Assembly: GCA_944326585.1 (NCBI GenBank)
Contig: CALVEN010000005.1
Span: forward strand, 1 to 64,000
Length of the DNA stretch: 64,000 bases
Direction: 5' to 3'
Source of the DNA: Candidatus Gastranaerophilales bacterium
Lineage (GTDB): Bacteria > Cyanobacteriota > Vampirovibrionia > Gastranaerophilales > Gastranaerophilaceae
Shown: piece by piece, positions 27,383 through 36,328 of the stretch
Layout of the letters: every line of letters starts with the position of its first letter
How positions within the stretch are numbered: position 1 is the stretch's first letter
Notes under the pieces: generated by a model
The model's input: only the letters and a program-made list of their open reading frames with translations
Databases searched by the model: none
What the model was told of the DNA's origin: nothing
Position numbers and translations under genes: made by a program

Positions 27383-28540
27383 ATGGGAATGGCGGCAGGA
27401 CAAGCCAGATTGCTCAGCATTACTGCAAGACTAAGTGATAACGAAGCCAATGGTCAGGCGCTTTCGTATTCCAAACAACGACTTGCGGATGAAACAGAGC
27501 AGTTGAATACTAATTATAATAATGCGCTGGCTGCAACCAAATTACAGGTTCTCACAGGCTTTAACGGCAGCATTGCTAACTATTCCGATATTTCATATAA
27601 CTTGATGACAGGATATGAAACTGTTGCCTGCGGCAAGCAGTATATTGTAACTGACGCAAAAGGAAAAATTCTTGTCACTGATAAACAGGCAAAAGCTTTT
27701 GAAGCAGGTAACGGTGACTTCAATATTTTCCTTGCGGAATTGGGTTACTGCCAGTCTGATATCGGAAATCTTACCGATGAAGAAGCCGAACAAAAAATTC
27801 ACGAAGCATGGGATGCATATTTTACATCCGTAGGAATTACATTCGATGATGAAGAACATGAATATGGCGATGACGCGATAGAATTTGGTTATCAAACTTT
27901 CAACGGCGGCAATACATTATTTAACGGCTATGCGACTTATACGATAAAGACTCCGGATGGATGGTTGAAAAAAGATAAAACCAAAGCAATTAACTATGAA
28001 GGCACAACACAAGAACAGCGTGAACTTTATGATTATGCAGTTGCTATAACAAGCCATTATAATACTAAAAATACAAATTATCATCCTGTAGATTCTGCGG
28101 CAACTATCACTTTACAAACGGCAGATGATGTTGAATCAGGATATATTGATTACTTGAGAAATATATTTAACAAAATGGCTTCCTCCGGATACTATACGGA
28201 AGAAAATGAAAATGACACACTTGCAAAGAATGACTGGTTTGAACAGCAAATCAAAGAAGGCAAGCTGCTCCTTGAATATTTCTCGGCTACTGAAAGAAAA
28301 TTTGTTTCCACAACTATAAGCGATGACGATGCTATTCAGGAAGTTGAAGATGATCGTGAAATTGCAAGAGTCGAAGCTAAATATAATCAAGATATTGCTG
28401 CCCTTGAGAAGAAAGACAGCTTAATTGATCTTGAATTGAAAAAACTTGATACTGAACACAATGCTTTACAGACTGAATATGAATCAGTTAAAAACATTAT
28501 CGACAAAAACGTTGAAAAATCATTCAGTATGTTCAGTTAA
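27383..28540 (+). CDS. Uncharacterised protein with GMAAxQARLLxITARL N-terminus
   Basis: 385 residues behind AAAGGAACG. The N-terminal ~60 residues (MGMAAGQARLLSITARLSDN, then SKQRLADETEQLN) form amphipathic helices. The middle (~75-250) is acidic and mixed, and the C-terminus (~310-380) is a coiled coil (EALEKKDSLIDLELKKLDTE-like heptads). No signal peptide or catalytic motif. The helical N- and C-termini bracketing a variable middle recall the architecture of flagellin- or hook-like secreted subunits, but no such family match can be claimed. I recall similar N-termini in gut Vampirovibrionia proteins, which is memory and not a search result. Confidence 0.72.
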   Translation: MGMAAGQARLLSITARLSDNEANGQALSYSKQRLADETEQLNTNYNNALAATKLQVLTGFNGSIANYSDISYNLMTGYETVACGKQYIVTDAKGKILVTDKQAKAFEAGNGDFNIFLAELGYCQSDIGNLTDEEAEQKIHEAWDAYFTSVGITFDDEEHEYGDDAIEFGYQTFNGGNTLFNGYATYTIKTPDGWLKKDKTKAINYEGTTQEQRELYDYAVAITSHYNTKNTNYHPVDSAATITLQTADDVESGYIDYLRNIFNKMASSGYYTEENENDTLAKNDWFEQQIKEGKLLLEYFSATERKFVSTTISDDDAIQEVEDDREIARVEAKYNQDIAALEKKDSLIDLELKKLDTEHNALQTEYESVKNIIDKNVEKSFSMFS

Positions 28541-28585
28541 CAGGACAATCAGTCCTCAATAAAAATTTACCTTTCCCACTTATGC

Positions 28586-28612
28586 ACCACTTTTTGTAAA
28601 GTGGTTTTTTAT
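28586..28612 (+). terminator. Intrinsic terminator
   Basis: CCACTTT / AAAGTGG stem with a TTGT loop and a TTTTTT tail, about 45 bp after the 28540 stop and facing the convergent upp gene. Confidence 0.8.
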
Positions 28613-28664
28613 TGCGGGAACCTGCACGTATGAATTCCATTGAAAAAGATACGTCCGAGATTTC

Positions 28665-29315
28665 TTATGTATTAAAAATTCTGTCGCCTGCATCGCCCAT
28701 GCCGGGAACTATATAACCCTTTTCGTTCAAATGGTCATCCACTGCCGCAGTTATGATTTCGATATCAGGGTAGTGTTTTTGAATATTTTCAATCCCCTGC
28801 GGTGCTGCAATTATACAAATTACTTTTATATTATCTATCGGAATTCCTTTATCAGCATAGAGTTTTATTGCTTCAATGAGTGAATTTCCCGTTGCAAGCA
28901 TGGGATCCGTAATATAGATATAAAATTTTTCCGGATTAGGCGCTTCCATCGGAACCTTATTATAATACCAGACGGGTTTTAAAGTTTTCTCGTCGCGGTA
29001 CATTCCGATATGTCTTATGCAGGCTTGAGGGAGAATATCAATTGCTTCGTCCGTAAAAATTAATCCTGCTCGCAATATCGGTGAAATTATCAAATTAATA
29101 TCAGGGTCAACGGTTTTTGCTTTAAACGTTGTTAAAGGTGTGGTAATCTCTTTTTCAACAAGCGGAAGATTTTTGGCAGCCTCGTACAATAAACACCTTG
29201 TAATCTTTCTTGTTGCAATTCTTACCCCCTGGCTGTCAGTATTTTTGTCGCGCATTGTACATAAATTCAAAAGTACAACCGGATTGTTTATCACTCTGAC
29301 TTTTTCTTTATTCAT
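28665..29315 (-). CDS. upp: Uracil phosphoribosyltransferase
   Basis: Salvages uracil: uracil + PRPP gives UMP + PPi. 216 residues. Visible: LNLCTMRDKNTDSQGVR at the N-terminus, LIISPILRAGLIF, the PRPP loop DPMLATGNSLIEAI, and the uracil-binding C-terminus GMGDAGDRIFNT. The ORF runs 11 codons further upstream. I chose ATG 29315 because AGGAG precedes it and MNKEKVRVINNP is the usual start. That start lies eight bases inside the 3' end of the upstream MCE gene, so the two are probably coupled. Confidence 0.94.
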   Translation of the reverse strand: MNKEKVRVINNPVVLLNLCTMRDKNTDSQGVRIATRKITRCLLYEAAKNLPLVEKEITTPLTTFKAKTVDPDINLIISPILRAGLIFTDEAIDILPQACIRHIGMYRDEKTLKPVWYYNKVPMEAPNPEKFYIYITDPMLATGNSLIEAIKLYADKGIPIDNIKVICIIAAPQGIENIQKHYPDIEIITAAVDDHLNEKGYIVPGMGDAGDRIFNT

Positions 29316-29955
29316 GCTTCCACTCCTTAATCCTGCTTTGAAAATCATCTCTGTTTTTTATCATATTATTAACAAAATCATCAGTTTGCTTTATACCTTT
29401 TTGAATATCTTCCGGCTTGACCCTTAAATGTTCCGTTGACGCATCAATAACACCCATTTCGTTTGCAAAATGAGAAAGTTTTGTCGCAATTGAATCAATT
29501 TTGCCAAACATATCGTTTAACAAACCAATTGAATCATGCAGCCTTTTCGGAGTATTAATCACTATAAGCCTTTCAGAATGTTCATTTTCATCCGGCGGAT
29601 AAAGCTCAAGACTTTTTGAACCGCCGAGTCCGTTAAATTCTACCGTTGCTATCACACCCTTCGGCAGCTTTAAATCTTTATCATTAAGCACAAATCTTAC
29701 ATAAACATTATTTGTCAAAATTTTTATATCCGTAATATAACCGACCTGAACCCCCATGTATTTGACAGGAGATCCTACAATCATTCCGTCAACATCCGGC
29801 ATAAATATTTGATAGCTCGGAAGCTCCTTATACTGTTTGTAATGGTAAAACCGGAAACCCGCAATACCTAAACACAAAATAACAAACCACACTAAAAATT
29901 CAAGCCATGCGTATAATCTTATATTTTCTTTAAACTTCATAACTTTATTATACAT
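29308..29955 (-). CDS. MCE/MlaD-family protein
   Basis: 215 residues. One N-terminal membrane helix (~17-35, LEFLVWFVILCLGIAGF), then a single MCE domain (~47-125) with the typical DVDGMIVGSPVKYMGVQVG and VEFNGLGGSKSLELYPP blocks, and a C-terminal helical tail. MCE proteins form hexameric rings that carry phospholipids between membranes. No MlaE permease, MlaF ATPase or MlaC partner is near, so it is an orphan subunit here. Two in-frame ATGs (29955, 29940) are possible, neither with a good ribosome site. The 3' end overlaps upp. Confidence 0.85.
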   Translation of the reverse strand: MYNKVMKFKENIRLYAWLEFLVWFVILCLGIAGFRFYHYKQYKELPSYQIFMPDVDGMIVGSPVKYMGVQVGYITDIKILTNNVYVRFVLNDKDLKLPKGVIATVEFNGLGGSKSLELYPPDENEHSERLIVINTPKRLHDSIGLLNDMFGKIDSIATKLSHFANEMGVIDASTEHLRVKPEDIQKGIKQTDDFVNNMIKNRDDFQSRIKEWKHE

Positions 29956-29976
29956 GGAAAATACAGGTTTTACCCC

Positions 29977-30003
29977 TTGCCAAAAAATTTTTTGTATTAT
30001 AAT
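29977..30003 (+). promoter_or_regulatory. Probable sigma-70 promoter for the rpoZ-like gene
   Basis: TTGCCA at 29977-29982 and TATAAT at 29998-30003, spaced 15 bp. Further TATAAT-like hexamers follow, so the exact -10 is ambiguous. Confidence 0.4.
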
Positions 30004-30032
30004 ATTATAATATAAAATATGAGGAAATTTAA

Positions 30033-30272
30033 ATGGAACAAATAATTAAAGTAGCATGGGACTTAAATGATAATACTGAAAACAGATATCAGCTCGTTTA
30101 TGAAATAGCTGAACTCGCAAAAAAATTGGTTGATGAAAATCAAGCAAAAAAAGCCCGCGAGGATTTCGGCTTTGAAGAAAATTATGAAACAGGTTACAAA
30201 AAAGAAAATCCTGTTGAACATGCTATTATGGTTAAAGCGTCCGAAGCTGACGACAACCGTTTGGTCGGCTAA
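30033..30272 (+). CDS. rpoZ: Probable RNA polymerase omega subunit
   Basis: 79 residues behind GAGGAAATTT. The pattern NRYQLVYEIAELAKKL (~17-32) matches the omega core N-R-[YF]-x-[LI]-V-x-x-[AV]-A-x-x-A-[KR]. KKENPVEHAIMVKASEAD (~56-73) matches the second conserved stretch (K-P-V-x-x-A-I). Omega binds the beta-prime subunit and helps RNA polymerase assembly. The protein is small and divergent, so a coincidental match is possible. The gene sits alone between a promoter and a terminator. Confidence 0.6.
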   Translation: MEQIIKVAWDLNDNTENRYQLVYEIAELAKKLVDENQAKKAREDFGFEENYETGYKKENPVEHAIMVKASEADDNRLVG

Positions 30273-30279
30273 TAAGTTT

Positions 30280-30318
30280 TAAAAAGCACAAAATGGCAAA
30301 ACCAATTTGTGCTTTTTT
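30280..30318 (+). terminator. Intrinsic terminator
   Basis: AAAGCACAAA / TTTGTGCTTT stem, extended by TGG/CCA around a small loop, with a TTTTTT tail. Confidence 0.82.
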
Positions 30319-30341
30319 GTGTAGATTTAGGGGTATAAAAA

Positions 30342-31142
30342 ATGGAAAAAACCATCAATTTCTTAAAGGAAAAAACAAACAATTTTGAACCTGAAATCGG
30401 AATTATTTTAGGTTCAGGACTCGGGGAATTCGCGGATGAATATTGCGAATATGCAATTCCCTATTCCGAAATCCCGAATTTTATCAAATCCAATGTTCAA
30501 GGTCACAAAGGCAGACTGGTTTTTGCTGAAATTGAAGGCAAAAAAGTTGTCATGATGCAGGGCAGAAACCACTTTTACGAAGGACATTCCATGTCCGAAA
30601 TTACATACCCCGTTAAAGTGATGAAAAAACTTGGCGTCAAAATTCTTATACTTACAAATGCAGCAGGAGCCGTTAATGAAAGCTTCCGTCCTGCGGATTT
30701 GATGATTATAACGGATCATATTAATTTTATGGGCGCAAATCCCCTTGTCGGACCTAATGATGACACTCTGGGCGAGCGTTTTCCTGATATGAGCGAAATT
30801 TACAAAAAAGATTTGATAAAAATCGCTGAAAAATGCGCTGAAAAATTATGTTTGGACATCCAAAAAGGGGTATACTTTGCCTCCTCCGGTCCGAGCTATG
30901 AAACACCTGCAGAAATAAATATGGCACGAATTTTGGGGGCTGATGCCGTTGGCATGTCAACTGTTCCCGAGGCAATTGTCGCAAATTACTGCGGGTTAAG
31001 AGTCCTCGGCATAAGCTGCATATCAAATGCCGCAAGCGGGATTTCAGGTGCCCAATTGTCCCATACGGAAGTAATTGAAACGACCGATAAAGCCAAAAAA
31101 CGCTTTAAATCTCTCATTTTGGAAATATTAAAAAGCATCTAG
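30342..31142 (+). CDS. Purine nucleoside phosphorylase (trimeric PNP/MTAP family)
   Basis: Phosphorolyses inosine, guanosine or their deoxy forms to base and (deoxy)ribose 1-phosphate. 266 residues. Visible: IILGSGLGEF (phosphate loop), GRNHFYEGH, LTNAAGAVN, ASSGPSYETPAEINMARILGADAVGMSTVPE (purine and ribose pocket), and CISNAASGIS with the conserved Asn. The NAASGI and MSTVPE blocks fit PNP better than MTA phosphorylase. The 3' end shares a CTAG with the convergent DAHP synthase gene, so both read TAG from the same four bases. Confidence 0.93.
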   Translation: MEKTINFLKEKTNNFEPEIGIILGSGLGEFADEYCEYAIPYSEIPNFIKSNVQGHKGRLVFAEIEGKKVVMMQGRNHFYEGHSMSEITYPVKVMKKLGVKILILTNAAGAVNESFRPADLMIITDHINFMGANPLVGPNDDTLGERFPDMSEIYKKDLIKIAEKCAEKLCLDIQKGVYFASSGPSYETPAEINMARILGADAVGMSTVPEAIVANYCGLRVLGISCISNAASGISGAQLSHTEVIETTDKAKKRFKSLILEILKSI

Positions 31143-32188
31143 TCAACATTTGCGGAAAGACAATTTTTTTCATAATGAAGATGTTCAATCATAGAATTCA
31201 CACGGCACATCATATCCCTGAACATAGGAATTGGCAAGCTTTGTTTACCGTCAGACAGAGCATTTTCCGGATCATGGTGAACCTCTATCATAATTCCGTC
31301 AGCGCCGACAATTAAACCGGCTTTTGTCATAGGTTCAATCAAATATCTCTGACCTGTTCCATGGCTCGGATCCGCAATTACCGGCAAATGCGAATATTTT
31401 TTGATAACAGGAATTGACGCTATATCCATAACGTTTCTAGTAAATGTACTGTCAAAACTTCTAATTCCGCGCTCACAAAGAATAACCCGTTCATTACCAT
31501 TGTACATAATATGCTCTGCCGCAAGCAAAAATTCCCTTATCGTACTTGCAAGACCGCGCTTTAAAATAACAGGCTTATTACATTTGCCTACAGCCTTTAA
31601 TAGTTTAAAATTCTGCATATTACGCGCGCCGATTTGAACAACATCAACATAATCACAAATCATATCTAAATCCGCAGAATCCATAACTTCAGTCACAGTC
31701 AGCAATCCTGTTTCTTCACTTGCCCTTTTTAAATACTTCAAAGCTTTTTCTTCATATCCTTGAAAATCATAAGGAGAAGTTCTCGGTTTAAATGCACCGC
31801 CTCTTAAAAATTCGCAGCCCATCTCTTTTGCTGCAAACGCGACCTTTTGCAGACCTTCATATTCGCTTTCGACTGAACACGGTCCGACAATCATAACAGG
31901 CTTATTAGCGCCGCCGATTTTCACACCGTTTTCGAATTCTATAACCGTATCCTCCGGTTTCCTGTCACGGGATGCAAGCCTAAAAGGTTCGCGGATTATT
32001 TTAACCTCTTTTACCCCTTCAAGAGCACTTATTCTGCCGGGCGTGATAGATGTTTTATCACCGAATGCATCAATAACAGTATGAATTTCGCCCTGATTTA
32101 CAATAACCCTGAATTCATGTTCGGTTAAAACGTCAACTACTCTTTTTATATTCTCTTTTGAAGCCGACGGCTCCATTACTATAATCAT
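31139..32188 (-). CDS. aroF: 3-deoxy-7-phosphoheptulonate (DAHP) synthase, type I-beta
   Basis: First step of the shikimate pathway: PEP + erythrose 4-phosphate give DAHP. 349 residues. The N-terminal ~70 residues form the ferredoxin-like regulatory domain of the beta subclass (MIIVMEPSASKENIKRVVDV). The barrel carries VGPCSVES, LRGGAFKPRTSPYDFQG, VQIGARNMQNF, KRGLASTI, CERGIRSF and ADPSHGTG (metal and substrate residues). The start at 32188 has AAGGAG. No other aromatic-pathway gene is adjacent. Feedback regulation by the N-terminal domain is known in relatives and inferred here. Confidence 0.95.
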   Translation of the reverse strand: MIIVMEPSASKENIKRVVDVLTEHEFRVIVNQGEIHTVIDAFGDKTSITPGRISALEGVKEVKIIREPFRLASRDRKPEDTVIEFENGVKIGGANKPVMIVGPCSVESEYEGLQKVAFAAKEMGCEFLRGGAFKPRTSPYDFQGYEEKALKYLKRASEETGLLTVTEVMDSADLDMICDYVDVVQIGARNMQNFKLLKAVGKCNKPVILKRGLASTIREFLLAAEHIMYNGNERVILCERGIRSFDSTFTRNVMDIASIPVIKKYSHLPVIADPSHGTGQRYLIEPMTKAGLIVGADGIMIEVHHDPENALSDGKQSLPIPMFRDMMCRVNSMIEHLHYEKNCLSANVD

Positions 32189-32222
32189 AAATTTTCTCCT
32201 TATAATCTAATTATAGCATAAG

Positions 32223-32253
32223 AAAAAAGCGGCTCATTTCTGAACCGCTTTTT
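32223..32253 (-). terminator. Intrinsic terminator after ppdK
   Basis: On the minus strand AAAAAGCGGTTCA pairs with TGAGCCGCTTTTTT (one mismatch), 19 bp after the ppdK stop. Confidence 0.8.
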
Positions 32254-32271
32254 CCAAATAATTATCCTAAC

Positions 32272-34932
32272 CTAACAGGTAACGGCTTGTTTAGCTTCAA
32301 CAACTGCCTGAGCTGCTGCAAGTCTTGCTTGAGGAATTCTGAACGGTGAGCAAGAAACATAGTCAAGACCGATTCTGTGAGCAAATTTAACAGAATCCGG
32401 ATCACCGCCGTGTTCACCGCAGATACCGCCGACAAGGCTCGGGTTAGTCTTTTTGCCGCGTTCCATAGACATTTCAATCAATTGACCTACGCCTTTTTGA
32501 TCTAATGTGTCAAACGGGTTAGCCGGCAAGATTTTTTGTTCAACGTAACGGTTGAGGAATTTACCTTCAGCATCGTCACGTGAATAGCCGAATGTCATCT
32601 GTGTCAAGTCATTAGTACCGAATGAGAAGAATTCAGCGTATTCTGCAATTTCGTCAGAAGTCAATGCAGCACGCGGGATTTCAATCATAGTACCGAATTT
32701 GTAATCAACTTCAACACCTTTTTCAGACATAACGTCTTTTGCAACACGAACTAAAACGTCTTTTGCAACTTTAAGCTCGTTTACATGACCGATTAACGGA
32801 ACCATTACCCAAGGTTTAACGTTTACGCCTTCTTTTTTCAAATCGCAGCATGCTTCAAAGATTGCTCTTACTTGCATTTCATTGATTTCAGGGTAAGTCA
32901 AACCTAAACGGCATCCGCGAAGACCCATCATCGGGTTAGCTTCCGAAAGACTTTCAACAACGTGAAGCATTTCTTCTTTTTCGCTTGAATCTTTGCCCAA
33001 AGCTTTCAATGTTGCAACTTCAGCAATCAAAGATTCTTTATCAGGCAAGAATTCATGAAGCGGCGGGTCAAGAAGTCTTACAGTTAAAGGCTTATCACCC
33101 AATGCTTTAAACATTGCATAGAAGTCTGAATACTGCATAGGCAATAAGTGATCAAGAGCTTCTTTTCTTGCTTCAGGAGTACCTGCGATAATCATTTTTT
33201 GTACCCAGGGGAGTCTGTCAGGATCCATGAACATGTGTTCCGTTCTGCAAAGACCTACACCTTCAGCACCGAATTTCAAAGCATTTTCGATGTCTTTCGG
33301 AGTATCAGCGTTAGCTTCAACTTTCATTTGTTTGATTTCGTTAACCCAAGAGAAGAATTTGTTCCAGTTATCGTCAATTCTTGCTTCTACGAGTTTAACG
33401 GCACCTTCCATAACAAGACCTTTACCACCGTCAAGAGAAATAATATCGTCTTTGTGGTAAACAGTACCGTCGCTGCCTGTTAATGTTTCATTAGAAAGAT
33501 CGATTTTCAAATCTTCGCAACCTGAAACGCAAGGTTTGCCCATACCTTTAGCAACAACAGCTGCGTGAGAAGTTGCGCCGCCTCTGAGGGTCAAAACGCC
33601 TTGTGAAACTGCCATACCGTGAATATCATCAGGGCATGTTTCAACACGAACAAGGATAACTTTTTCGCCTGCTGCGCCGCGTTCAGCTGCTTCTTCGGTG
33701 TCAAATACAATTTTACCTACAGCAGCACCCGGGGATGCGTTTACACCTGTACAAATCTTGTGAGCTTCTTCCATTGCTTTTGAATCAAAGCAAGGCAAAA
33801 GAATTTGGTTAACAGTATACGGATCAACAAGCTGGATTGCTCTTTCTTTAGTAATAATACCTTCTTCATACATATCAACGGCAATTTTTACAGCTGCTGC
33901 AGCAGTTCTTTTACCGTTACGTGTTTGAAGAATCCAGAGTTTACCGCGTTCAATTGTGAATTCCATATCCTGAACATCTTTGTAACCGAGTTCAAGTTTT
34001 TTAGCAATATCAACATATTGTCTGTACAAGTCAGGCATTTCATGTTCAAGTTCAGCGATAGGTTTCGGAGTTCTGATACCTGCTACAACGTCTTCACCTT
34101 GAGCATTTGTCAAATATTCACCGTAGAATTTATTTTCACCGGTTGCAGGGTTACGTGTGAATGAAACACCTGTTGCGCAATCGTCGCCCATATTACCGAA
34201 TACCATTGTTTGAACGTTAACTGCAGTACCGTAATTGTGGTCGATTTTGTTCATGTTTCTGTAAGCAACCGCACGCGGAATATTCCATGATCTGAATACG
34301 GCTTCAATTGCTTCTTCCAATTGAACGTAAGGATCTTGCGGGAATTCTTTGCCCGTAACTTCTTTAATAACTCTTTTGTAAACAGGAATTAAAGACTTCC
34401 AGCCTTCTGCTGAAATTTCAGTATCTTCTTTAACACCTTCACGTTCTTTAAGTTTTTCAACTTCTGATTCAAAATATTTTTGTCTGTCCATTTCCCATGC
34501 AACGGAACCGAACATAGTCAAGAAACGACGATAGCTGTCGTAGCAGAATCTCGGATTGTTAGTCAATCTGATCATAGCTTCAACGGTTTCATCATTCAAA
34601 CCTAAGTTCAAAATTGTTTCCATCATACCGGGCATGGAAAGTCTTGCGCCGGATCTTACGGAAACCAGCAACGGATTTTGATTGTCGCCGAATTTCTTAC
34701 CTGCTTGTTCTTCAACTTCTTTCAGGTAATACTTAACTTCGTCCATTAACCCTTCAGGCATTTTGTTCCCGTGGTTAATATAATCCATACAAGTTTCTGT
34801 TGTAATGGTTAACCCCGGAGGAACAGGCAGGCCTAAATTGGTCATTTCAGCAAGGTTAGCACCCTTGCCGCCGAGAAGATTACGCATGCCTGCATTACCC
34901 TCTCTGAAAAGCCATACTCTTTTTTCTGTCAT
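32272..34932 (-). CDS. ppdK: Pyruvate, phosphate dikinase
   Basis: Interconverts PEP + AMP + PPi and pyruvate + ATP + Pi, a PPi-linked glycolytic step common in anaerobes. 886 residues with three parts. The N-terminal ATP-grasp half has LLGGKGANLAEM and SMPGMMETILNLGLND. The central swivelling domain has the catalytic His in GGATSHAAVVAKGMGKPCVSG (~450). The C-terminal PEP barrel has GLCRTEHMF, RGCRLGLTYPEI, FGTNDLTQMTFGYSRDD and the acid/base Cys838 in GICGEHGG. ATG 34932 follows AGGAGAAA. It is monocistronic, and with Kor it suggests ferredoxin-linked fermentation. Confidence 0.96.
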   Translation of the reverse strand: MTEKRVWLFREGNAGMRNLLGGKGANLAEMTNLGLPVPPGLTITTETCMDYINHGNKMPEGLMDEVKYYLKEVEEQAGKKFGDNQNPLLVSVRSGARLSMPGMMETILNLGLNDETVEAMIRLTNNPRFCYDSYRRFLTMFGSVAWEMDRQKYFESEVEKLKEREGVKEDTEISAEGWKSLIPVYKRVIKEVTGKEFPQDPYVQLEEAIEAVFRSWNIPRAVAYRNMNKIDHNYGTAVNVQTMVFGNMGDDCATGVSFTRNPATGENKFYGEYLTNAQGEDVVAGIRTPKPIAELEHEMPDLYRQYVDIAKKLELGYKDVQDMEFTIERGKLWILQTRNGKRTAAAAVKIAVDMYEEGIITKERAIQLVDPYTVNQILLPCFDSKAMEEAHKICTGVNASPGAAVGKIVFDTEEAAERGAAGEKVILVRVETCPDDIHGMAVSQGVLTLRGGATSHAAVVAKGMGKPCVSGCEDLKIDLSNETLTGSDGTVYHKDDIISLDGGKGLVMEGAVKLVEARIDDNWNKFFSWVNEIKQMKVEANADTPKDIENALKFGAEGVGLCRTEHMFMDPDRLPWVQKMIIAGTPEARKEALDHLLPMQYSDFYAMFKALGDKPLTVRLLDPPLHEFLPDKESLIAEVATLKALGKDSSEKEEMLHVVESLSEANPMMGLRGCRLGLTYPEINEMQVRAIFEACCDLKKEGVNVKPWVMVPLIGHVNELKVAKDVLVRVAKDVMSEKGVEVDYKFGTMIEIPRAALTSDEIAEYAEFFSFGTNDLTQMTFGYSRDDAEGKFLNRYVEQKILPANPFDTLDQKGVGQLIEMSMERGKKTNPSLVGGICGEHGGDPDSVKFAHRIGLDYVSCSPFRIPQARLAAAQAVVEAKQAVTC

Positions 34933-35121
34933 AATTTTTCTCCTGTTTATTTAAAATAAATTAAACGACTATACAGGTATAATAACACAAAAAAATAAAC
35001 ATGCATAATAATTTTCAATAAAAAGGCGGACTTTTAACCGCTTTTTTATTTCTGTCATCAAAAAATTGCCCCTGTCCGGAAATAAAAACTGTTTTGTATA
35101 TAGCTGATTTATAATTTGATA

Positions 35122-35145
35122 CAAAAGCCGGAAATTTCCGGCATT
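35122..35145 (-). terminator. Intrinsic terminator
   Basis: A perfect palindrome GCCGGAAATTTCCGGC followed on the minus strand by TTTTG, immediately after the stop of the 35150-35440 gene. A second hairpin (GCGG/CCGC, ~35023-35048) lies further downstream. Confidence 0.75.
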
Positions 35146-35149
35146 ATTT

Positions 35150-35440
35150 TTAAACTTTTGTATTTAAGATATTAGCTTGCTTATTAAATTCATTCAATTC
35201 TTTTTGAGCTTTGCCTGCGCCTGAAAATCCTATCAATGATAATAAAAAGCTTATTCCTGTCATCGCAAATAAAAGTTTTGGATTCTTAACTGCTAAGCTA
35301 TCTTTTGCAAAATGACAGCATGCACCGGACAATGCAGAGGCCCCGCCCAAGTATCCCAATGCCAAACCGCGTTTTCTCTTATCTTCTAAATATTTTGGAT
35401 AAGATGCTCCAACATAATTGTTTACTGAATTAATTGCCAT
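35150..35440 (-). CDS. Small uncharacterised membrane protein
   Basis: 96 residues. The N-terminus is MAINSVNNYVGASYPKYLED. Two hydrophobic helices (~28-44, LGYLGGASALSGACCHF, and ~55-72, LLFAMTGISFLLSLIGF) are separated by a short charged loop. The C-terminal tail is hydrophilic. A GGGGAATT ribosome site precedes the ATG and a terminator follows, supporting a real gene. No family recognised. The MAINSVNN start is similar in style to other unknown proteins in this window. Confidence 0.68.
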   Translation of the reverse strand: MAINSVNNYVGASYPKYLEDKRKRGLALGYLGGASALSGACCHFAKDSLAVKNPKLLFAMTGISFLLSLIGFSGAGKAQKELNEFNKQANILNTKV

Positions 35441-35517
35441 AATTCCCCTACCTTTCTTTTTCTATACATCTATATAAAAAACAAAAAGGCAGGCAGGTTT
35501 GCCACAGGCACACTTCG

Positions 35518-35539
35518 ACCATACCATACCATACCATAC
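35518..35539. repeat. ACCAT pentanucleotide tandem repeat (4.4 copies)
   Basis: Four perfect ACCAT units followed by AC, in intergenic DNA ~80 bp upstream of the small membrane protein gene on the minus strand. Confidence 0.9.
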
Positions 35540-35675
35540 AGGCATTATAACTGGATTTCAGCCCTTTTTAAATTTATATTTACATTTCGTTACATTAGAT
35601 GTATAGGTCAATATTTTAAATAAAAACAAATGCCAAAGACGCGATAATATTTTAGGTTTTGCATAAATTTGTTGT

Positions 35676-35766
35676 GTCACCCTGAACTTTACAAAGCGAA
35701 CCAACGAGGTACGAGTTGTGTGAGCCTGTATCCGTCGACGCAGCCGCTAGGTGTTTCAGGGTCTCT
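35676..35766. repeat. Diverged palindromic dispersed element
   Basis: Starts GTCACCCTGAAC and ends GTTTCAGGGTCTC, the same end pattern as the GTCATTCTGA...AATCTC family but with CCC/GGG in place of TTC/GAA, and with a longer, unrelated centre. Confidence 0.55.
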
Positions 35767-35977
35767 TATACTTTACCGCTCAAACAATACACGCCTATGA
35801 AGATTGTTTCGGCTACAGTTATTATTCGCTATTGCGGTATTTGTGCTGCGTAGCAGCTCCGCGCCGTAATTATAGCGGGAGCGAGCAGAGGCTGAAGGTC
35901 GGCGGAGAACTCCGCCGCCGTAATGCCGTTTATTGCGAGCGAGTAAGAAGGCGCGGTAAAAGATTGCAGGATTTTAG

Positions 35978-36025
35978 CCCCTCTCCCGTCACTACGTGAC
36001 ACCCTCTACCCCAAGGGGGAGAGGG
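35978..36025. repeat. CCCTCTCCC palindromic element
   Basis: CCCCTCTCCC on the left pairs with GGGAGAGGG on the right, with ACTACGTGACACC and CCCCAAGGGGG inside. A relative is at 60637-60674 in front of the prepilin gene. Confidence 0.65.
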
Positions 36026-36116
36026 ATAAAATACTGCAACGGCACGGAGTGCGCCCGTCAGGGCTTGAGCAATCCAAAGGATTGCAAATAAACAGCGTGT
36101 TTCTCTTTCTTTTGCC

Positions 36117-36163
36117 AGCGTTTTCTTTCTCTTTTCTTCGCAAAAAAAGAGAAAGAAAATGCT
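36117..36163. repeat. Long imperfect hairpin
   Basis: TTTTCTTTCTCTTTT pairs perfectly with AAAAGAGAAAGAAAA, extended by AGC/GCT, around a small loop. There is no T tract on either side, so it is not a standard intrinsic terminator. Confidence 0.7.
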
Positions 36164-36328
36164 GATACATACCTATAATAGTTTTTATGTAAAACGGTAA
36201 TACTAATACTTGTATTAGTTTACAAATAATTGAATAAAGCGGCTAACACCAATATTGACACAATATATTGTCGTGCCTCAGGCGCTGGTTTTTATGAAAC
36301 AGGCTCACAAATCACAATATTTAGACCG

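Larger units (their letters stand above)
35441..36328. other. Gene-free, repeat-rich and locally GC-rich stretch
   Basis: 888 bp with no convincing gene. It holds the ACCAT tandem repeat, a diverged palindromic element (35676-35766), a GC-rich block (~35830-36070, with GGCGGAGAACTCCGCC), a CCCTCTCCC palindrome (35978-36025) and a long A/G:C/T hairpin (36117-36163). The open frame at 35751-35999 runs through these repeats and looks spurious. Confidence 0.7.

Noticed and set aside
35751..35999. 82-codon open frame in the gene-free stretch
   Set aside because: It begins inside a palindromic element and runs through GC-rich repeats (ending in the SPSP palindrome translation). There is no ribosome site and the composition is unlike neighbouring proteins.
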